Notes: generated by a model from the sequence alone, not told the origin. Numbered from the stretch's first letter, positions 8,590-19,687 are shown. The stretch is DNA of 64,000 nucleotides from Tabrizicola caldifontis (GCF_004762095.1 NZ_SIJH01000008.1:102741-166740); one strand, 5' to 3'. Made by a program: numbers and translations.

Positions 8590-9510
8590 ATGCAGCTCTA
8601 CCTTCCGATTGCCGAGGTTTCGGTCAACGCCTTCCTGATCCTGGGGCTGGGCGGGGTCGTGGGGTTCCTGTCGGGCATGTTCGGGGTGGGCGGCGGCTTT
8701 CTGATCACGCCACTGCTGTTCTTCATAGGTGTACCGCCGGCCGTGGCTGTGGCTACCGGGGCCAATCAGGTCGTCGCCTCATCGGTCTCGGGCGTGATGG
8801 CGCAGCTGAAGCGAAAGGGTGTCGATTTCACCATGGGCTGGGTTCTGCTGGCCGGGGGGATCGCGGGGTCTGCCCTGGGCGTCTGGGTCTTCCGGCTGAT
8901 GACGCGGGCCGGGCAGGTCGATCTTTTCGTGCAGCTGTCCTACGTCGTGTTCCTGGGGCTGATCGGCGCCATGATGTTCCAGGAAAGCCTGCGCAGCCTG
9001 CTGCGCGCCCGCAAGCCCGGTGCCCCCGTGCGCCGCGCCCATGTCCATTCCTGGGTGCATGGCCTGCCCTTCAAGATGAAGTTCCGCGCCTCGGGCCTGT
9101 ATATCAGCGTGATTCCCCCCCTGCTGGTCGGCGCGCTGGTCGGTTTTCTTGCCGCGATTATGGGGGTCGGCGGCGGATTCATCATGGTGCCGGCGATGAT
9201 CTATCTGCTGGGCATGCCCACAAAGGTCGTGATCGGCACCTCGCTGTTCCAGATCATCTTCGTCACCGCCTTCACCACGGTCATGCATGCAGTGACCAGC
9301 CAGACGGTAGACATGATGCTGGCGCTTCTGCTGATCCTTGGCGGCGTGGTCGGTGCGCAGATCGGCAGTCGTGTCGGCATGCGGCTGAAGGCGGAGCAGC
9401 TGCGCATACTGTTGTCGCTGCTTGTGCTGGCGGTTTCCGTCCGCATTGCGGCCGACCTGCTGCTGGAGCCTTCCGAACTCTACTCTGTCACTGCGGGTTT
9501 GCTGCCATGA
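8590..9510 (+). CDS. TauE/SafE family membrane permease
   Basis: A 306-residue inner-membrane protein with about eight hydrophobic segments. It shows two copies of the family repeat, GVVGFLSGMFGVGGGFLITP near residue 20 and GFLAAIMGVGGGFIMVPAM near residue 185. Members export or import sulfite, sulfoacetate and other organic anions; the substrate here is unknown. A cytoplasmic insert of about 40 residues (SLRSLLRARKPGAPVRRAHVH) lies in the middle. The stop overlaps the next ATG by four bases, tying it to the TIGR02186 protein. Confidence 0.9.
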   Translation: MQLYLPIAEVSVNAFLILGLGGVVGFLSGMFGVGGGFLITPLLFFIGVPPAVAVATGANQVVASSVSGVMAQLKRKGVDFTMGWVLLAGGIAGSALGVWVFRLMTRAGQVDLFVQLSYVVFLGLIGAMMFQESLRSLLRARKPGAPVRRAHVHSWVHGLPFKMKFRASGLYISVIPPLLVGALVGFLAAIMGVGGGFIMVPAMIYLLGMPTKVVIGTSLFQIIFVTAFTTVMHAVTSQTVDMMLALLLILGGVVGAQIGSRVGMRLKAEQLRILLSLLVLAVSVRIAADLLLEPSELYSVTAGLLP

Positions 9511-10271
9511 TCCGCGCCCTGGCCCTGCTGCTGCTGCTTGCCCTGCCGGCTGCGGCGCAGCAAGAGCAGATCGTCGCCGGGATGAGCCAGAACCGCGTCT
9601 CGATCACCGCCGATTTCGACGGGTCGGAAATCCTGATCTACGGTGCGGTCAAGCGCGACGCACCGCGCCCGGAGGGTGTTGGCCCCCTTGAGGTCATCGT
9701 GACGGTCGAAGGACCGTCCACCCCGGTCACCGTGCGGCGCAAGGACCGGGTGGCAGGGATCTGGGTCAACAACGCCGCCGTCCGGGTGGACCGCGCGCCC
9801 AGCTTCTACGCGGTGGCGACCACCGGACCGCTGAATCACATCCTGTCCGACACCGACAACCTGCGCTACGCCATCACCATCGAACGTGCGATCCGTGCCG
9901 TGGGTATTACTGCCGAGGCCGACCGCGCGGGCGAGTTTCTGCTGGCCCTTCAGCGCGTTCGTACGAACGAAGGCCGTTACCGGCTTTTGCAGGGCAGGGT
10001 GGAGTTGACGGAAGAGACGCTGTTCCGCACCGATGTCGTCCTGCCTTCGAACCTGACCGAAGGGGAATACAAGGTTCGCCTTTTCCTGCTGCGCGACAGG
10101 CGGGTAATCGCCACCCAGGAACGGGTCATCGGAGTCAGGAAAGAGGGGCTGGAACGCTGGATCTACAACCTCGCGCAGGACCAGCCGCTGATCTATGGCC
10201 TTCTGTCGCTGGTCCTGGCACTGGTGGCGGGTTGGGGCGCCTCGGCCGCCTTCCGGCTGGTCCGGGCCTGA
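9507..10271 (+). CDS. TIGR02186-family membrane-anchored protein
   Basis: A 254-residue protein with a signal peptide (MIRALALLLLLALPAAAQQ), a periplasmic beta-rich region, and one C-terminal hydrophobic segment (LIYGLLSLVLALVAGWGASAAF), so it is probably held in the inner membrane with its bulk in the periplasm. I recognise it as the uncharacterised family TIGR02186, which is characteristically encoded right after a TauE/SafE permease, as here with an ATGA overlap. This suggests it is a periplasmic partner of that transporter. Function is unknown. Confidence 0.8.
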   Translation: MIRALALLLLLALPAAAQQEQIVAGMSQNRVSITADFDGSEILIYGAVKRDAPRPEGVGPLEVIVTVEGPSTPVTVRRKDRVAGIWVNNAAVRVDRAPSFYAVATTGPLNHILSDTDNLRYAITIERAIRAVGITAEADRAGEFLLALQRVRTNEGRYRLLQGRVELTEETLFRTDVVLPSNLTEGEYKVRLFLLRDRRVIATQERVIGVRKEGLERWIYNLAQDQPLIYGLLSLVLALVAGWGASAAFRLVRA

Positions 10272-10342
10272 CAGGCTGCCTCTCGTGCGACTGCGTCCCG
10301 GCCCAAGGGGTACAGGAAGTGCTGCGAAGTATGGCCCCTGGG

Positions 10343-10621
10343 TCAGCCCTTCTTCTTGGCCGGTGCCGCCTCCAGTGCGGCGATGCGATCTTCCAGTGCA
10401 GCGATTCGCGCCTCGAGTGCCGCGTTTTCCTCGCGCGCCTTCTGGGCCATCGCGCGGGCAGCGTCGAACTCTTCCCGCGTCACGAAATCGCGGTCGGCCA
10501 GCCAACGGTCGATGAAGCTGCGCATCGCCGTCTCTGCCTCGGCCTTCGCCCCCTGAGCCACGCCCATCGCGTTCGTCATAAGCTGGCTCATGTCGTCCAG
10601 GAACTTGTTGCGGCTCTGCAT
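10343..10621 (-). CDS. UbiK-like (BMFP) accessory coiled-coil protein
   Basis: A 92-residue protein starting MQSRNKFLDDMSQLM. It has an amphipathic N-terminal helix, the conserved DRWLADRDFVTREEFD segment, and a C-terminal coiled coil (EENAALEARIAALEDRIAALEA) with a lysine tail. This is the membrane-fusogenic BMFP/UbiK family; UbiK assists late steps of ubiquinone synthesis in the cytosol. ATG 10621 is chosen over in-frame ATG 10633 because GGAG sits six to eight bases upstream of it. It diverges from lgt with only 56 bp between the starts. Confidence 0.85.
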   Translation of the reverse strand: MQSRNKFLDDMSQLMTNAMGVAQGAKAEAETAMRSFIDRWLADRDFVTREEFDAARAMAQKAREENAALEARIAALEDRIAALEAAPAKKKG

Positions 10622-10677
10622 GGGTGTCTCCATAGGGCTTTGGCCCATATATGGCCCAGCGGTGCGGGGACACAAGC

Positions 10678-11628
10678 ATGTCAGATGGCGACGGATCGCC
10701 GCCGGTTGACTCCGCCCCCCCGCCCCGCGACAAGCGGCTGAAGCCACCGGATGCACAGATGATCCCCGTTCCCGACCTTTCGCCCACCCTGTTCGAGATC
10801 GAGGTCTTCGGTTTCACCTTCGCGCTGCGCTGGTATGCGCTGGCCTATATTGCGGGCATCCTGTTCGGCTGGTGGATCATCCTGCGCGCGGTGCGAACGC
10901 CGCGGCTGTGGGCCGGTGACCCGCCGCTGACGCCGGAGCAGGTGGAACGCTTCCTGACCTGGGCGGTCGTGGGGATCATCCTGGGCGGGCGGATCGGCTA
11001 TGTCGTCTTCTACGACCCCGCCACCTACATCGCCGAGCCCTGGAAGATCCCCCAGGTCTGGGAAGGCGGGATGGCCTTTCATGGCGGCTTTGCCGGGGTG
11101 GTGATCGCCGGCCTGTGGTTCTGCCGGCGGGAACGGATTCCGATGCTGTCGATGGGCGATCTGCTGGCATTGGCGGTGCCGGTGGGGCTGGGCCTTGGCC
11201 GGCTGGCGAACTTCGTCAATGCCGAGCTCTGGGGCAGGCCTACCACGTTGCCCTGGGGTGTGATCTTCCCTGGAGAGGCCGCGCAGACCTGCGAAGGCGT
11301 CATCGGCGTTTGCGCCCGGCATCCCAGCCAGCTGTATCAGGCGGCGCTGGAGGGGCTTCTTCTTGCCGTGGTCCTGACCTGGCTTTCCTTCCGCCGCGGC
11401 TGGCTGAAACGGCCGGGCGCGATCATGGGGCTGTTCCTGACCGGTTACGGCCTGGCCCGTTTCCTGGTCGAATTCGTCCGTCAGCCCGACGCGCAATTCG
11501 TTTCGCCTGGCAACCCGATCGGGTGGGCGGTGCAGGTGGGCAACTACGGGCTGACCATGGGCCAGTTGCTGTCGCTGCCGATGATCGCGGCGGGCCTGTG
11601 GTTCCTGGCCCGCGCCAGGCGCGCATGA
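10678..11628 (+). CDS. lgt: prolipoprotein diacylglyceryl transferase
   Basis: Lgt moves diacylglycerol from phosphatidylglycerol to the lipobox cysteine of prolipoproteins in the inner membrane. The 316-residue protein has about seven hydrophobic segments, the HGGFAGV motif and the Lgt signature [17 protein letters not shown]. The start at 10678 follows GGGGAC, and gives a 27-residue hydrophilic extension before [12 protein letters not shown] 10759 would give the usual family N-terminus and cannot be excluded. The stop overlaps the next ATG (ATGA). Confidence 0.93.
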   Translation: MSDGDGSPPVDSAPPPRDKRLKPPDAQMIPVPDLSPTLFEIEVFGFTFALRWYALAYIAGILFGWWIILRAVRTPRLWAGDPPLTPEQVERFLTWAVVGIILGGRIGYVVFYDPATYIAEPWKIPQVWEGGMAFHGGFAGVVIAGLWFCRRERIPMLSMGDLLALAVPVGLGLGRLANFVNAELWGRPTTLPWGVIFPGEAAQTCEGVIGVCARHPSQLYQAALEGLLLAVVLTWLSFRRGWLKRPGAIMGLFLTGYGLARFLVEFVRQPDAQFVSPGNPIGWAVQVGNYGLTMGQLLSLPMIAAGLWFLARARRA

Positions 11629-12686
11629 CGCCTCTTGCTCGCCTGCTGGTCGAACGTATCCGCGAGACCGGGCCGATCAGCGTTGCCGACTACATGGCTG
11701 AATGCCTGCTACACCCGGTGCACGGCTATTACATCACCCGCGAACCCTTCGGTGCGGCAGGTGACTTCGTCACGGCCCCCATGATCAGCCAGATGTTCGG
11801 TGAACTTTTCGGATTGGCGCTGGCCCAGGCCTGGCTGGACCAGGGCGCTCCTGCGCCCTTCACGCTGGCGGAACTCGGGCCGGGGCGGGGGGATCTGATG
11901 GCCGATGCGCTGCGTGCAACGCGCGGGGTGCCCGGCTTTCACGCCGCTGTCCGGGTGGTACTGGTCGAAGCTTCGCCGCGGCTGCGCCAGGTGCAGGCGA
12001 AGACGCTGGCGGCGTCGGGCCTGACACCGGCCTGGCTGGATCGGGTAGAGGATCTGCCAGACCGCCCGACCTTCCTGATTGCCAATGAATTCCTGGATGC
12101 GCTGCCGATCCGGCAATTCGTGCTGTCGCCGGAAGGCTGGCGCGAAAGGCTTGTGGGTGTGGTAAGGGGCGACCTGGCCTTCGGCCTGTCTGCGCCCCTG
12201 CCGCAGCCGCCCGATGCCCCCGCCTTCCGCAATGCGCAACCCGGTGATCTGGTCGAACTTTGCGCCCCGGCCCAGGCTGCCGTCGCTGCCGCACTGCGTC
12301 CGATCCTGGCCTGCGGGGGGCTTGCGCTGTTCATCGACTATGGCGGCTGGCGGTCGCAGTGTGACACCTTGCAGGCGCTGAGGGCGCATCGTTTCGACCC
12401 CCCGCTCGCCCACCCGGGCGAGGCCGACCTGACCGCGCATGTCGATTTCGAACCGCTTGCCGCGCTGGCCCCGGCCCACGCCTATGCCACACAGGGCGAG
12501 GTGCTTCTGCGCCTTGGGATCGAGGCCCGTGCAGCGCAACTGGCACGATCAATGACCGGCGCGCAGTTGGAGAACCACAAAGCCGCGCTTGCCCGCTTGA
12601 CCGACCGCGACAAAATGGGTTCGCTCTTCAAGGTGCTGGCGCTGACCCGCGCCGGTGCGCCTCTGCCGCCCGGATTTGCCCCCTGA
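11625..12686 (+). CDS. SAM-dependent methyltransferase, MidA/NDUFAF7 family
   Basis: A 353-residue protein with the DUF185/MidA architecture: an N-terminal segment [18 protein letters not shown], the glycine-rich SAM loop [12 protein letters not shown] near residue 85, and [13 protein letters not shown] near residue 150. The mitochondrial homologue NDUFAF7 methylates an arginine of a complex I subunit. The bacterial substrate is not established. It lies between lgt and pgeF with overlapping junctions (ATGA and TGATG), so the three are likely one transcript. Confidence 0.88.
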   Translation: MTPLARLLVERIRETGPISVADYMAECLLHPVHGYYITREPFGAAGDFVTAPMISQMFGELFGLALAQAWLDQGAPAPFTLAELGPGRGDLMADALRATRGVPGFHAAVRVVLVEASPRLRQVQAKTLAASGLTPAWLDRVEDLPDRPTFLIANEFLDALPIRQFVLSPEGWRERLVGVVRGDLAFGLSAPLPQPPDAPAFRNAQPGDLVELCAPAQAAVAAALRPILACGGLALFIDYGGWRSQCDTLQALRAHRFDPPLAHPGEADLTAHVDFEPLAALAPAHAYATQGEVLLRLGIEARAAQLARSMTGAQLENHKAALARLTDRDKMGSLFKVLALTRAGAPLPPGFAP

Positions 12687-13444
12687 TGCACACGATGCTG
12701 GAGATCATCACCGCAGACGCGATCCGCACGCGCCACGGGTTCTTTACCCGCAAGGGCGGGGCGTCCTCCGGCATTTTCGCGGGTCTGAACTGCGGGACGG
12801 GTTCATCGGATCAGGCCGAGATCGTGGCGATCAACCGCGCCCGCGTGGCAGAGGCGATGGGCGTCGCGCCAGATGCGCTGGTCACACTGCATCAGGTCCA
12901 TTCTGCCAGGGTGATTCCCGTTACCGGCCCCTTGCTTGCCCGGCCCGAGGCCGATGCGCTGGTGACCGCAACGCCGGGCGTTCTGCTGGCGGTGCTGACG
13001 GCGGATTGTCAGCCGGTCCTGTTCCACGATTCTGCTGCGGGCGTCATCGGTGCGGCCCATGCCGGTTGGCGCGGCGCGGTGGATGGGGTGCTAGAGGCGA
13101 CCGTCGAGGCGATGGAAGCCCTCGGCGCATCCCGGGCCAACATCGTTGCCGTGATCGGCCCCACGATCAGTCAGTCCGCCTACGAGGTGGGGCCGGAGTT
13201 CTTCGACCGCTTCCGGGATGAAGATCCTGAAAGCACAAGATTCTTTGCCAATGGTCCGGGTGACCGGCTGCTGTTCGACCTGCCGGGTTACGGGCTGCAC
13301 CGTCTGCGTTCCGCCGGCGTCGGCCATGCGGAATGGACCCGTCACTGCACCTACCGGGACGCCGCACGGTTCTATTCCTACCGTCGGACGACCCATGCGG
13401 GCGAGGCGGATTACGGGCGCCTGATCTCGGCAATAAGGCTATAA
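12686..13444 (+). CDS. pgeF: peptidoglycan editing factor PgeF / multicopper polyphenol oxidoreductase-like
   Basis: A 252-residue YfiH-family protein. The metal-site motifs are present: HQVHSARV (His near residue 72), TADCQPVLFH (Cys near 110) and HAGWRGAVDG (His near 127), as is the N-terminal RHGFFTRKGG. Family members act as purine nucleoside phosphorylase/deaminase-like enzymes in vitro and remove L-Ser misincorporated into muropeptide precursors. The ATG overlaps the previous stop; a second in-frame ATG at 12695 is possible. It is the last gene of the lgt group. Confidence 0.88.
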   Translation: MHTMLEIITADAIRTRHGFFTRKGGASSGIFAGLNCGTGSSDQAEIVAINRARVAEAMGVAPDALVTLHQVHSARVIPVTGPLLARPEADALVTATPGVLLAVLTADCQPVLFHDSAAGVIGAAHAGWRGAVDGVLEATVEAMEALGASRANIVAVIGPTISQSAYEVGPEFFDRFRDEDPESTRFFANGPGDRLLFDLPGYGLHRLRSAGVGHAEWTRHCTYRDAARFYSYRRTTHAGEADYGRLISAIRL

Positions 13445-13556
13445 TGTAGCAAAAATCGGCGCGAAAATGCACCGTTTGCGGCGCAAGTTTTCCCCATCTC
13501 TGCCGCAATTGCCATTCACCCAATAGTTGAAAGGTGTGCAGCAGGCGGGGACTGCC

Positions 13557-13751
13557 ATGATGATCGAAGTCAGGACAAAGCGTCGCTGGATCGTGTCGGT
13601 GCTGGAAGCAGTAGCCGAATCCCAGGATGGCCGGGCTGCCGTTCGCATCAACGCAAAGCGGCCGCGCAACCGCACGTTCCCGGCAGGCCAGAAGGGTTTC
13701 GCGATGCGGCTCAAGGCCGCGACCCGCCCCCTGGTCGATGCGGCACGCTGA
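13557..13751 (+). CDS. small basic protein of unknown function
   Basis: A 64-residue, strongly basic protein (many Arg/Lys, start MMIEVRTKRRWIVSVLEAVAE). The ATG at 13557 (or 13560) follows GGCGGGG at good spacing, and codon use is GC-rich like the neighbours. A perfect TATAAT hexamer at 13440-13445 lies about 110 bp upstream, although no clear -35 is seen. I do not recognise a family. It sits between pgeF and the convergent Lrp gene, ending 10 bp from it. It may be an RNA- or DNA-binding peptide, but that is only suggested by charge. Confidence 0.55.
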   Translation: MMIEVRTKRRWIVSVLEAVAESQDGRAAVRINAKRPRNRTFPAGQKGFAMRLKAATRPLVDAAR

Positions 13752-13761
13752 CACGAAGCGA

Positions 13762-15378
<1,617 letters not shown>

Positions 15379-15467
15379 GCGCTGCGGCGCAGGAATGCGC
15401 TGTCCGCGCGACATCGTGTTCTTGCCGCAGGCCGGCAGGGAGTGACGGCGTCATCCGGCTGCAAAGT

Positions 15468-16520
15468 CTAGCGCAGCCGCCGGCCGTCCCTGTCGAACAG
15501 CATCGCATCCGCCGCCTCAAAGCCGAGACCCACCCGGGTTCCCGGCGCCAGATCCACCTGGTCGTGCCGTTCCACGATCAGCTTTTCCCCCGTGGGTGCC
15601 GTCAGGTGAACATAACTGACACCCCCCAGCGCCTCGGTCAGGTCCACGCGATGGGTGTCGCCTTGGCCGATCCTCAGATGCTGCGGGCGCAGGCCGACCG
15701 TCACCTCCGTGCCGGCACCCGGCAAGGCAGCCGAGGTTGCCACCGTCGCGGCCAGCCCCTTCGCCGCGACTGCCCCGGCCTCGACCACGCCAGCGATGAA
15801 GTTCATCGAAGGGCTGCCAATGAAACCTGCGACAAACCGGTTGTCAGGGTCGTTGTAAAGGTCGAGTGGTTTTCCCACCTGTTCGATCCGGCCTGCTCGC
15901 AGCACAACGATCTTGTCGGCAAGGGTCATCGCCTCGACCTGGTCATGGGTGACATAGATCATCGTCGCGCCGATCTCGCGGTGCAGGCGCGCGATCTCGA
16001 CCCGCATCTCTACCCGCAACTCGGCGTCGAGGTTCGACAAGGGCTCGTCGAACAGGAACACTTCTGGTCCCCGCACGATGGCCCGGCCGATGGCGACGCG
16101 CTGGCGCTGGCCGCCGGACAGGGCCTTGGGCTTGCGGGCAAGCAGCGGTTCCAGCTTCAGGATGCGCGCGGCTTCGGCGACCTTCTTTTCGATGTCGGCC
16201 TTCGGGTGGCCGGTCATCTTCAGACCGAAGCCCATGTTTTCCGCCACTGTGATGTGCGGGTAAAGCGCATATGTCTGGAACACCATCGACACCCCCCGTT
16301 CGCTGGGGTCGGCATGCGTCACATCGCGGTTGCCGATCTGGATCGTGCCTTCGCTGGTGTCCTCCAGCCCGGCAACCATGCGCAGCAGGGTGGATTTCCC
16401 GCAACCCGACGGACCGACGAAGACACAGAATTCGCCGTCCTCCACCGTCAGGTCCACCCCGTGGATCACCTGCACATCGCCGACTCGCTTGGTCACATTC
16501 CGCAGCGTGACGCCTGTCAT
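15468..16520 (-). CDS. sugar ABC transporter ATP-binding protein (MalK/UgpC type)
   Basis: A 350-residue ATPase of the CUT1 class: Walker [10 protein letters not shown] near residue 37, signature LSGGQRQRV near 135, Walker [13 protein letters not shown], switch THDQ, and a C-terminal regulatory TOBE region ([15 protein letters not shown]). It lies 13 bp downstream of the IclR gene on the same strand and faces away from the operon that encodes the sugar-binding protein and two permeases. As that operon lacks an ATPase, this gene is the obvious partner. Confidence 0.93.
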   Translation of the reverse strand: MTGVTLRNVTKRVGDVQVIHGVDLTVEDGEFCVFVGPSGCGKSTLLRMVAGLEDTSEGTIQIGNRDVTHADPSERGVSMVFQTYALYPHITVAENMGFGLKMTGHPKADIEKKVAEAARILKLEPLLARKPKALSGGQRQRVAIGRAIVRGPEVFLFDEPLSNLDAELRVEMRVEIARLHREIGATMIYVTHDQVEAMTLADKIVVLRAGRIEQVGKPLDLYNDPDNRFVAGFIGSPSMNFIAGVVEAGAVAAKGLAATVATSAALPGAGTEVTVGLRPQHLRIGQGDTHRVDLTEALGGVSYVHLTAPTGEKLIVERHDQVDLAPGTRVGLGFEAADAMLFDRDGRRLR

Positions 16521-16533
16521 TCCGTTTCCTCCC

Positions 16534-17319
16534 TCAAGCCTGTTCGGGAAAGCGCCAGCTTTCCGCTTCGGCGGCGATCCTCGCCGCGATGTCCCTGATC
16601 GTCGGGGCCAGCGCGCCCAGCGACTCCAGGCTGTGGCGTGCCGTGGTCGAAGTCACCGACAAGGCCCCCATCACGCGCCCGGCGCGGCTGAGAATCGGCA
16701 CCGCGCAGCAGATGATTCCCACCTCGTGCTCTTCACGGTCGAAGGCGTGGCCGCGGGCGCGTATCTCCTGCAGCTCGGCCTTCAGCTGTTCGGGCGAAAC
16801 CAGCGTGTTCGCGGTGTGACGGTAGAAGGACTGCCGCGCCAGGGCCGCTTCCAGCGCTTCGGGCGAAAGCCAGGCCAGCATGGCCTTGCCGACGCCGGTA
16901 CAATAGGCTGGACCCACCTTTCCCGCCTGCGCGAACATTTCCACCGGCTTTGCCGCGTTGCGCTTGTCAACGTAAAGCACCTGGCCCTGGTCAAGTTGGG
17001 CCAGGTGGATCGTCTCACCGGTTTTCGCGGCCAGTTCATCCAGATAGGGCCGCGCGATCGGCGCAAGCGATGACTGTGCCCAGGCAGCGTGGGCCAGACG
17101 CACCAGACGGACCCCCAGCGCATAGGTGCCCTGGTCGGGATCAAGCGTGAGCATCCCCTGATGGGTCAGCGTCTGCAGAAGACGGTAGAGCGTGGCCTTC
17201 GGATAGGCCGATTGCGCAAGAAGATCGGAAAAGCGCACCGGGCGACCATGGCGCGCCACCATGTCGAGCACATCCAGCGCCTTGCCCACCGTTCCGTCGG
17301 CGTGCCCGTCGGCCACCAT
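16534..17319 (-). CDS. IclR family transcriptional regulator of the galactoside operon
   Basis: A 261-residue IclR protein: N-terminal winged HTH ([19 protein letters not shown], then [19 protein letters not shown]) and C-terminal effector domain with [18 protein letters not shown] and a late ICCAVPI segment. ATG 17319 is chosen because GAGAGGGGGG precedes it; an upstream TTG (17334) would consume that site. It is transcribed divergently from the nine-gene sugar operon, whose leader holds a perfect inverted repeat suited to a dimer. Local repression relieved by a sugar or sugar acid is the simplest model. Confidence 0.92.
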   Translation of the reverse strand: MVADGHADGTVGKALDVLDMVARHGRPVRFSDLLAQSAYPKATLYRLLQTLTHQGMLTLDPDQGTYALGVRLVRLAHAAWAQSSLAPIARPYLDELAAKTGETIHLAQLDQGQVLYVDKRNAAKPVEMFAQAGKVGPAYCTGVGKAMLAWLSPEALEAALARQSFYRHTANTLVSPEQLKAELQEIRARGHAFDREEHEVGIICCAVPILSRAGRVMGALSVTSTTARHSLESLGALAPTIRDIAARIAAEAESWRFPEQA

Positions 17320-17342
17320 ACGCCCCCCTCTCAACGCCGTTG

Positions 17343-17371
17343 TTGACAGGCATAACGATAGCCGACATAGT
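17343..17371 (+). promoter_or_regulatory. probable sigma-70 promoter of the galactoside operon
   Basis: TTGACA (17343-17348), a 17-bp spacer and CATAGT (17366-17371, four of six matches to TATAAT) form a good housekeeping promoter reading toward the binding-protein gene. The start of transcription would be near 17378, just before the inverted repeat at 17391-17407. Confidence 0.6.
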
Positions 17372-17390
17372 TTTCAATATTCAAGACTAA

Positions 17391-17407
17391 GTTTCAAATA
17401 GTGAAAC
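17391..17407. promoter_or_regulatory. candidate IclR operator, perfect inverted repeat
   Basis: GTTTCA and TGAAAC arms flank a 5-bp AATAG spacer. It lies 20 bp downstream of the -10 box and 5 bp before the GGGAGG ribosome binding site, in an unusually AT-rich patch. A regulator bound here would block elongation or initiation. Assignment to the adjacent IclR protein rests on position and symmetry only. Confidence 0.5.
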
Positions 17408-17423
17408 CAGACGGGAGGAAACC

Positions 17424-18677
17424 ATGGTTCACAAGATCTCGGGGGCGCTGACGCTCGGGGCGGCGCTGATGCTGTCCGCTTCGGCTTTCGCGCAGGACAA
17501 GCGCGTCGTCACCTGGAACGCCGACTACGACCCGATTCCGCTAGCCGCCGCCGAAGCCCTGATCGCCGATTTCGAGGCCGCGAACCCCGACATCGACATC
17601 CAGATGACCAACTTCGACCATGAGGCCTACAAGAACGCGATCCGCAACTTCCTGACCGCGAACCCGCCGGACCTGGCCAACTGGTATGCGGCCAACCGGA
17701 TGCGGCCTTTTGTCGAGGCTGGCCTTTTCGCCGACATCTCGGATGTCTGGGCAGAAAACGGGCTGACCGAGGCGCTGGCCTCGTCGGTGCCGTCTTCCAC
17801 GATCGACGGCAAGCAGTACGCGATCCCCTACACCTATTATCAGTGGGGCATCTACTACAACCGCGATGCCTACAAGGCCGCCGGTGTCGAACCGCCCGGC
17901 CCCGAAGGTGTGAGCTGGGAACAATTCCTGGCGAACTGCGAGGCATTCAAGGCCGCGGGGATCGACTGCCTGACCACCTCGTCGCTGGAGCAATGGCCGG
18001 TCGCGGGCATCTTCGACTATCTCAGCCTGCGAACCAACGGCTACCAGTTCCACAGCGATCTGGCGGCGGGCAAAATCTCCTGGACCTCGCCCGAGGTTCG
18101 GGCCGTCTTTGACGAGTTTGCCAAGCTTCAGCCCTTCGTCAGCGCGGGTCACGCTGCCATCAAGTGGCAGGATGCTGCAGCGCTGCTGGTGCAGGGCAAG
18201 GCCGCGAATTTCGTCATGGGGAACTTCGCCGTCGGCGTCTTCAAGGAAGGCGGCATGACGAACGACAACCTGGGCTTCATGGTCTTCCCGGAAATCACCC
18301 CCGGCATTCCGCGGGCCGAGGAAGCGCCGACCGACACGATCCACCTGACTTCGGGTGCCAAGAACCCCGAAGATGCCAAGAAGTTCCTGGCCTTCATGGC
18401 CAGCGCCGAGGCACAGTCCAAGTGGAACGCGGCCGTGGGGCAGCTGCCGACCAACAAGAACGCCACGGTCGATCCGGCCGATCCGTTCCTGTCGGCTGGC
18501 TTCGCAGCGCTGTCGACCGCGACCGGCGGCATCGCGCAGTTCTGGGACCGTGACGCGGATGCCGAATATGCCAAGGCCGGCATGGAAGGCTTCCAGCAGT
18601 TCCTGGTGCAGCCCGACCAGCTTGAGGCGATCCTCGAGCGGCTGGAACAGACGCGCCTGCGCCTGTATCCGCAGTGA
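17424..18677 (+). CDS. sugar ABC transporter substrate-binding protein (galactoside)
   Basis: A 417-residue periplasmic binding protein of the SBP_bac_1 (CUT1) class, with signal peptide MVHKISGALTLGAALMLSAS ending at AFA and the mature part beginning QDKRVVTWNA. It has YAIPYTYYQWGIYYNRDAYK near residue 135 and the family segment AKKFLAFMASAEAQSKWN near 315. It is the first gene of an operon with two permeases, alpha-galactosidase and beta-galactosidase, so an alpha- or beta-galactoside such as melibiose, raffinose or lactose is the likely cargo. GGGAGG precedes the start. Confidence 0.92.
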   Translation: MVHKISGALTLGAALMLSASAFAQDKRVVTWNADYDPIPLAAAEALIADFEAANPDIDIQMTNFDHEAYKNAIRNFLTANPPDLANWYAANRMRPFVEAGLFADISDVWAENGLTEALASSVPSSTIDGKQYAIPYTYYQWGIYYNRDAYKAAGVEPPGPEGVSWEQFLANCEAFKAAGIDCLTTSSLEQWPVAGIFDYLSLRTNGYQFHSDLAAGKISWTSPEVRAVFDEFAKLQPFVSAGHAAIKWQDAAALLVQGKAANFVMGNFAVGVFKEGGMTNDNLGFMVFPEITPGIPRAEEAPTDTIHLTSGAKNPEDAKKFLAFMASAEAQSKWNAAVGQLPTNKNATVDPADPFLSAGFAALSTATGGIAQFWDRDADAEYAKAGMEGFQQFLVQPDQLEAILERLEQTRLRLYPQ

Positions 18678-18688
18678 TCTGACCTGGG

Positions 18689-18717
18689 CGGGCGCCCTCT
18701 GGTGAAGGGGGCGCCCG
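18689..18717 (+). terminator. intercistronic hairpin after the sugar-binding-protein gene
   Basis: A 9-bp perfect stem (CGGGCGCCC / GGGCGCCCG) with an 11-nt loop lies 12 bp after the stop codon. No long T run follows, so it more likely protects the upstream transcript from 3' decay than stops transcription. The same design is seen after the nucleoside-binding-protein gene at 3721-3752. Confidence 0.55.
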
Positions 18718-18739
18718 TATTCCGTCCAAAGGGGGGGGC

Positions 18740-19675
18740 ATGGCACAGGCATCGCACACCGCAACGATACGCAGGACCGGGGGGCGTCTCAGCCAGCGCA
18801 AGATCGCGCCCTGGCTGTTCCTGGCGCCAGGCCTTTTCATGTTCACGGTCTATGTGCTGTGGCCCATCGTCGAAAGCGTCACCCTGTCGTTCTACGACTG
18901 GAACGGGCTTTACAACGCGGATGGCGCGTTCACCGGCCGTTTCGTCGGCATGGGTAACTATGCCGAGCTGATGCGCGACCCGGCCTTCGAGACCAGCCTG
19001 TGGAACAACCTGAAATGGCTGGTCCTGTACATGCTGGCCCTGCCGATCGGGTTGATGATCGCCATCTTCCTGAACCAGTCGGTGCGTGGCATCCGTCTGT
19101 ACAAGTCGCTGTTCTTCTTTCCCTTTGTCATCAGCCAGGTCGTCGTCGGGCTGATGTTCGCCTGGTTCTACGCCCCCAATTTCGGCCTGTTCTTCCTGTT
19201 GACCGAATGGATCACCGGCAAGGGTACTGCGATCCTTGCCGATCCCGACCTTGTCACCTACGGCATCATAGCCGCAGGTCTGTGGCCGCAGATCGCCTAT
19301 GTGATGATCCTGTATCTCACCGGCCTGAACAACGTCGCCCCCGACCAGATCGAGGCCGCGCGGCTTGACGGGGCCAAGGGCTGGCGGATGCTGTGGTATG
19401 TCGTGCTGCCGCAACTGCGCCCCGCCACCTTCATCGCCGTCATCGTAACCGTCATCGGCGCCTTGCGGTCGTTCGACCTGGTGTCGATCATGACCAAGGG
19501 CGGACCCTTCGGCGAAAGCCGTGTCCTGTCCTACTACATGTTCGAAATGGCGCTGGGCGAATACGGTTTCCGCATGGGCTATGGCGCAGCCATCGCCGTG
19601 GTCCTTTTCCTGATCATGATGGTCTTCATTTCGGGCTTCATCTGGAAGATGTGGCGCGACGAGACCGAACGATAG
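18740..19675 (+). CDS. sugar ABC transporter permease (MalF-like)
   Basis: A 311-residue inner-membrane permease with six hydrophobic segments, beginning with APWLFLAPGLFMFTVYVLWP. The cytoplasmic EAA loop is EAARLDGAKGWRMLWYVVLP near residue 205, where the ATPase docks. FYDWNG after the first helix is usual for CUT1 permeases. It pairs with the next gene, 12 bp downstream, and with the ATPase encoded at 15468-16520. Confidence 0.93.
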   Translation: MAQASHTATIRRTGGRLSQRKIAPWLFLAPGLFMFTVYVLWPIVESVTLSFYDWNGLYNADGAFTGRFVGMGNYAELMRDPAFETSLWNNLKWLVLYMLALPIGLMIAIFLNQSVRGIRLYKSLFFFPFVISQVVVGLMFAWFYAPNFGLFFLLTEWITGKGTAILADPDLVTYGIIAAGLWPQIAYVMILYLTGLNNVAPDQIEAARLDGAKGWRMLWYVVLPQLRPATFIAVIVTVIGALRSFDLVSIMTKGGPFGESRVLSYYMFEMALGEYGFRMGYGAAIAVVLFLIMMVFISGFIWKMWRDETER

Positions 19676-19687
19676 AAAGGCGCGCCC

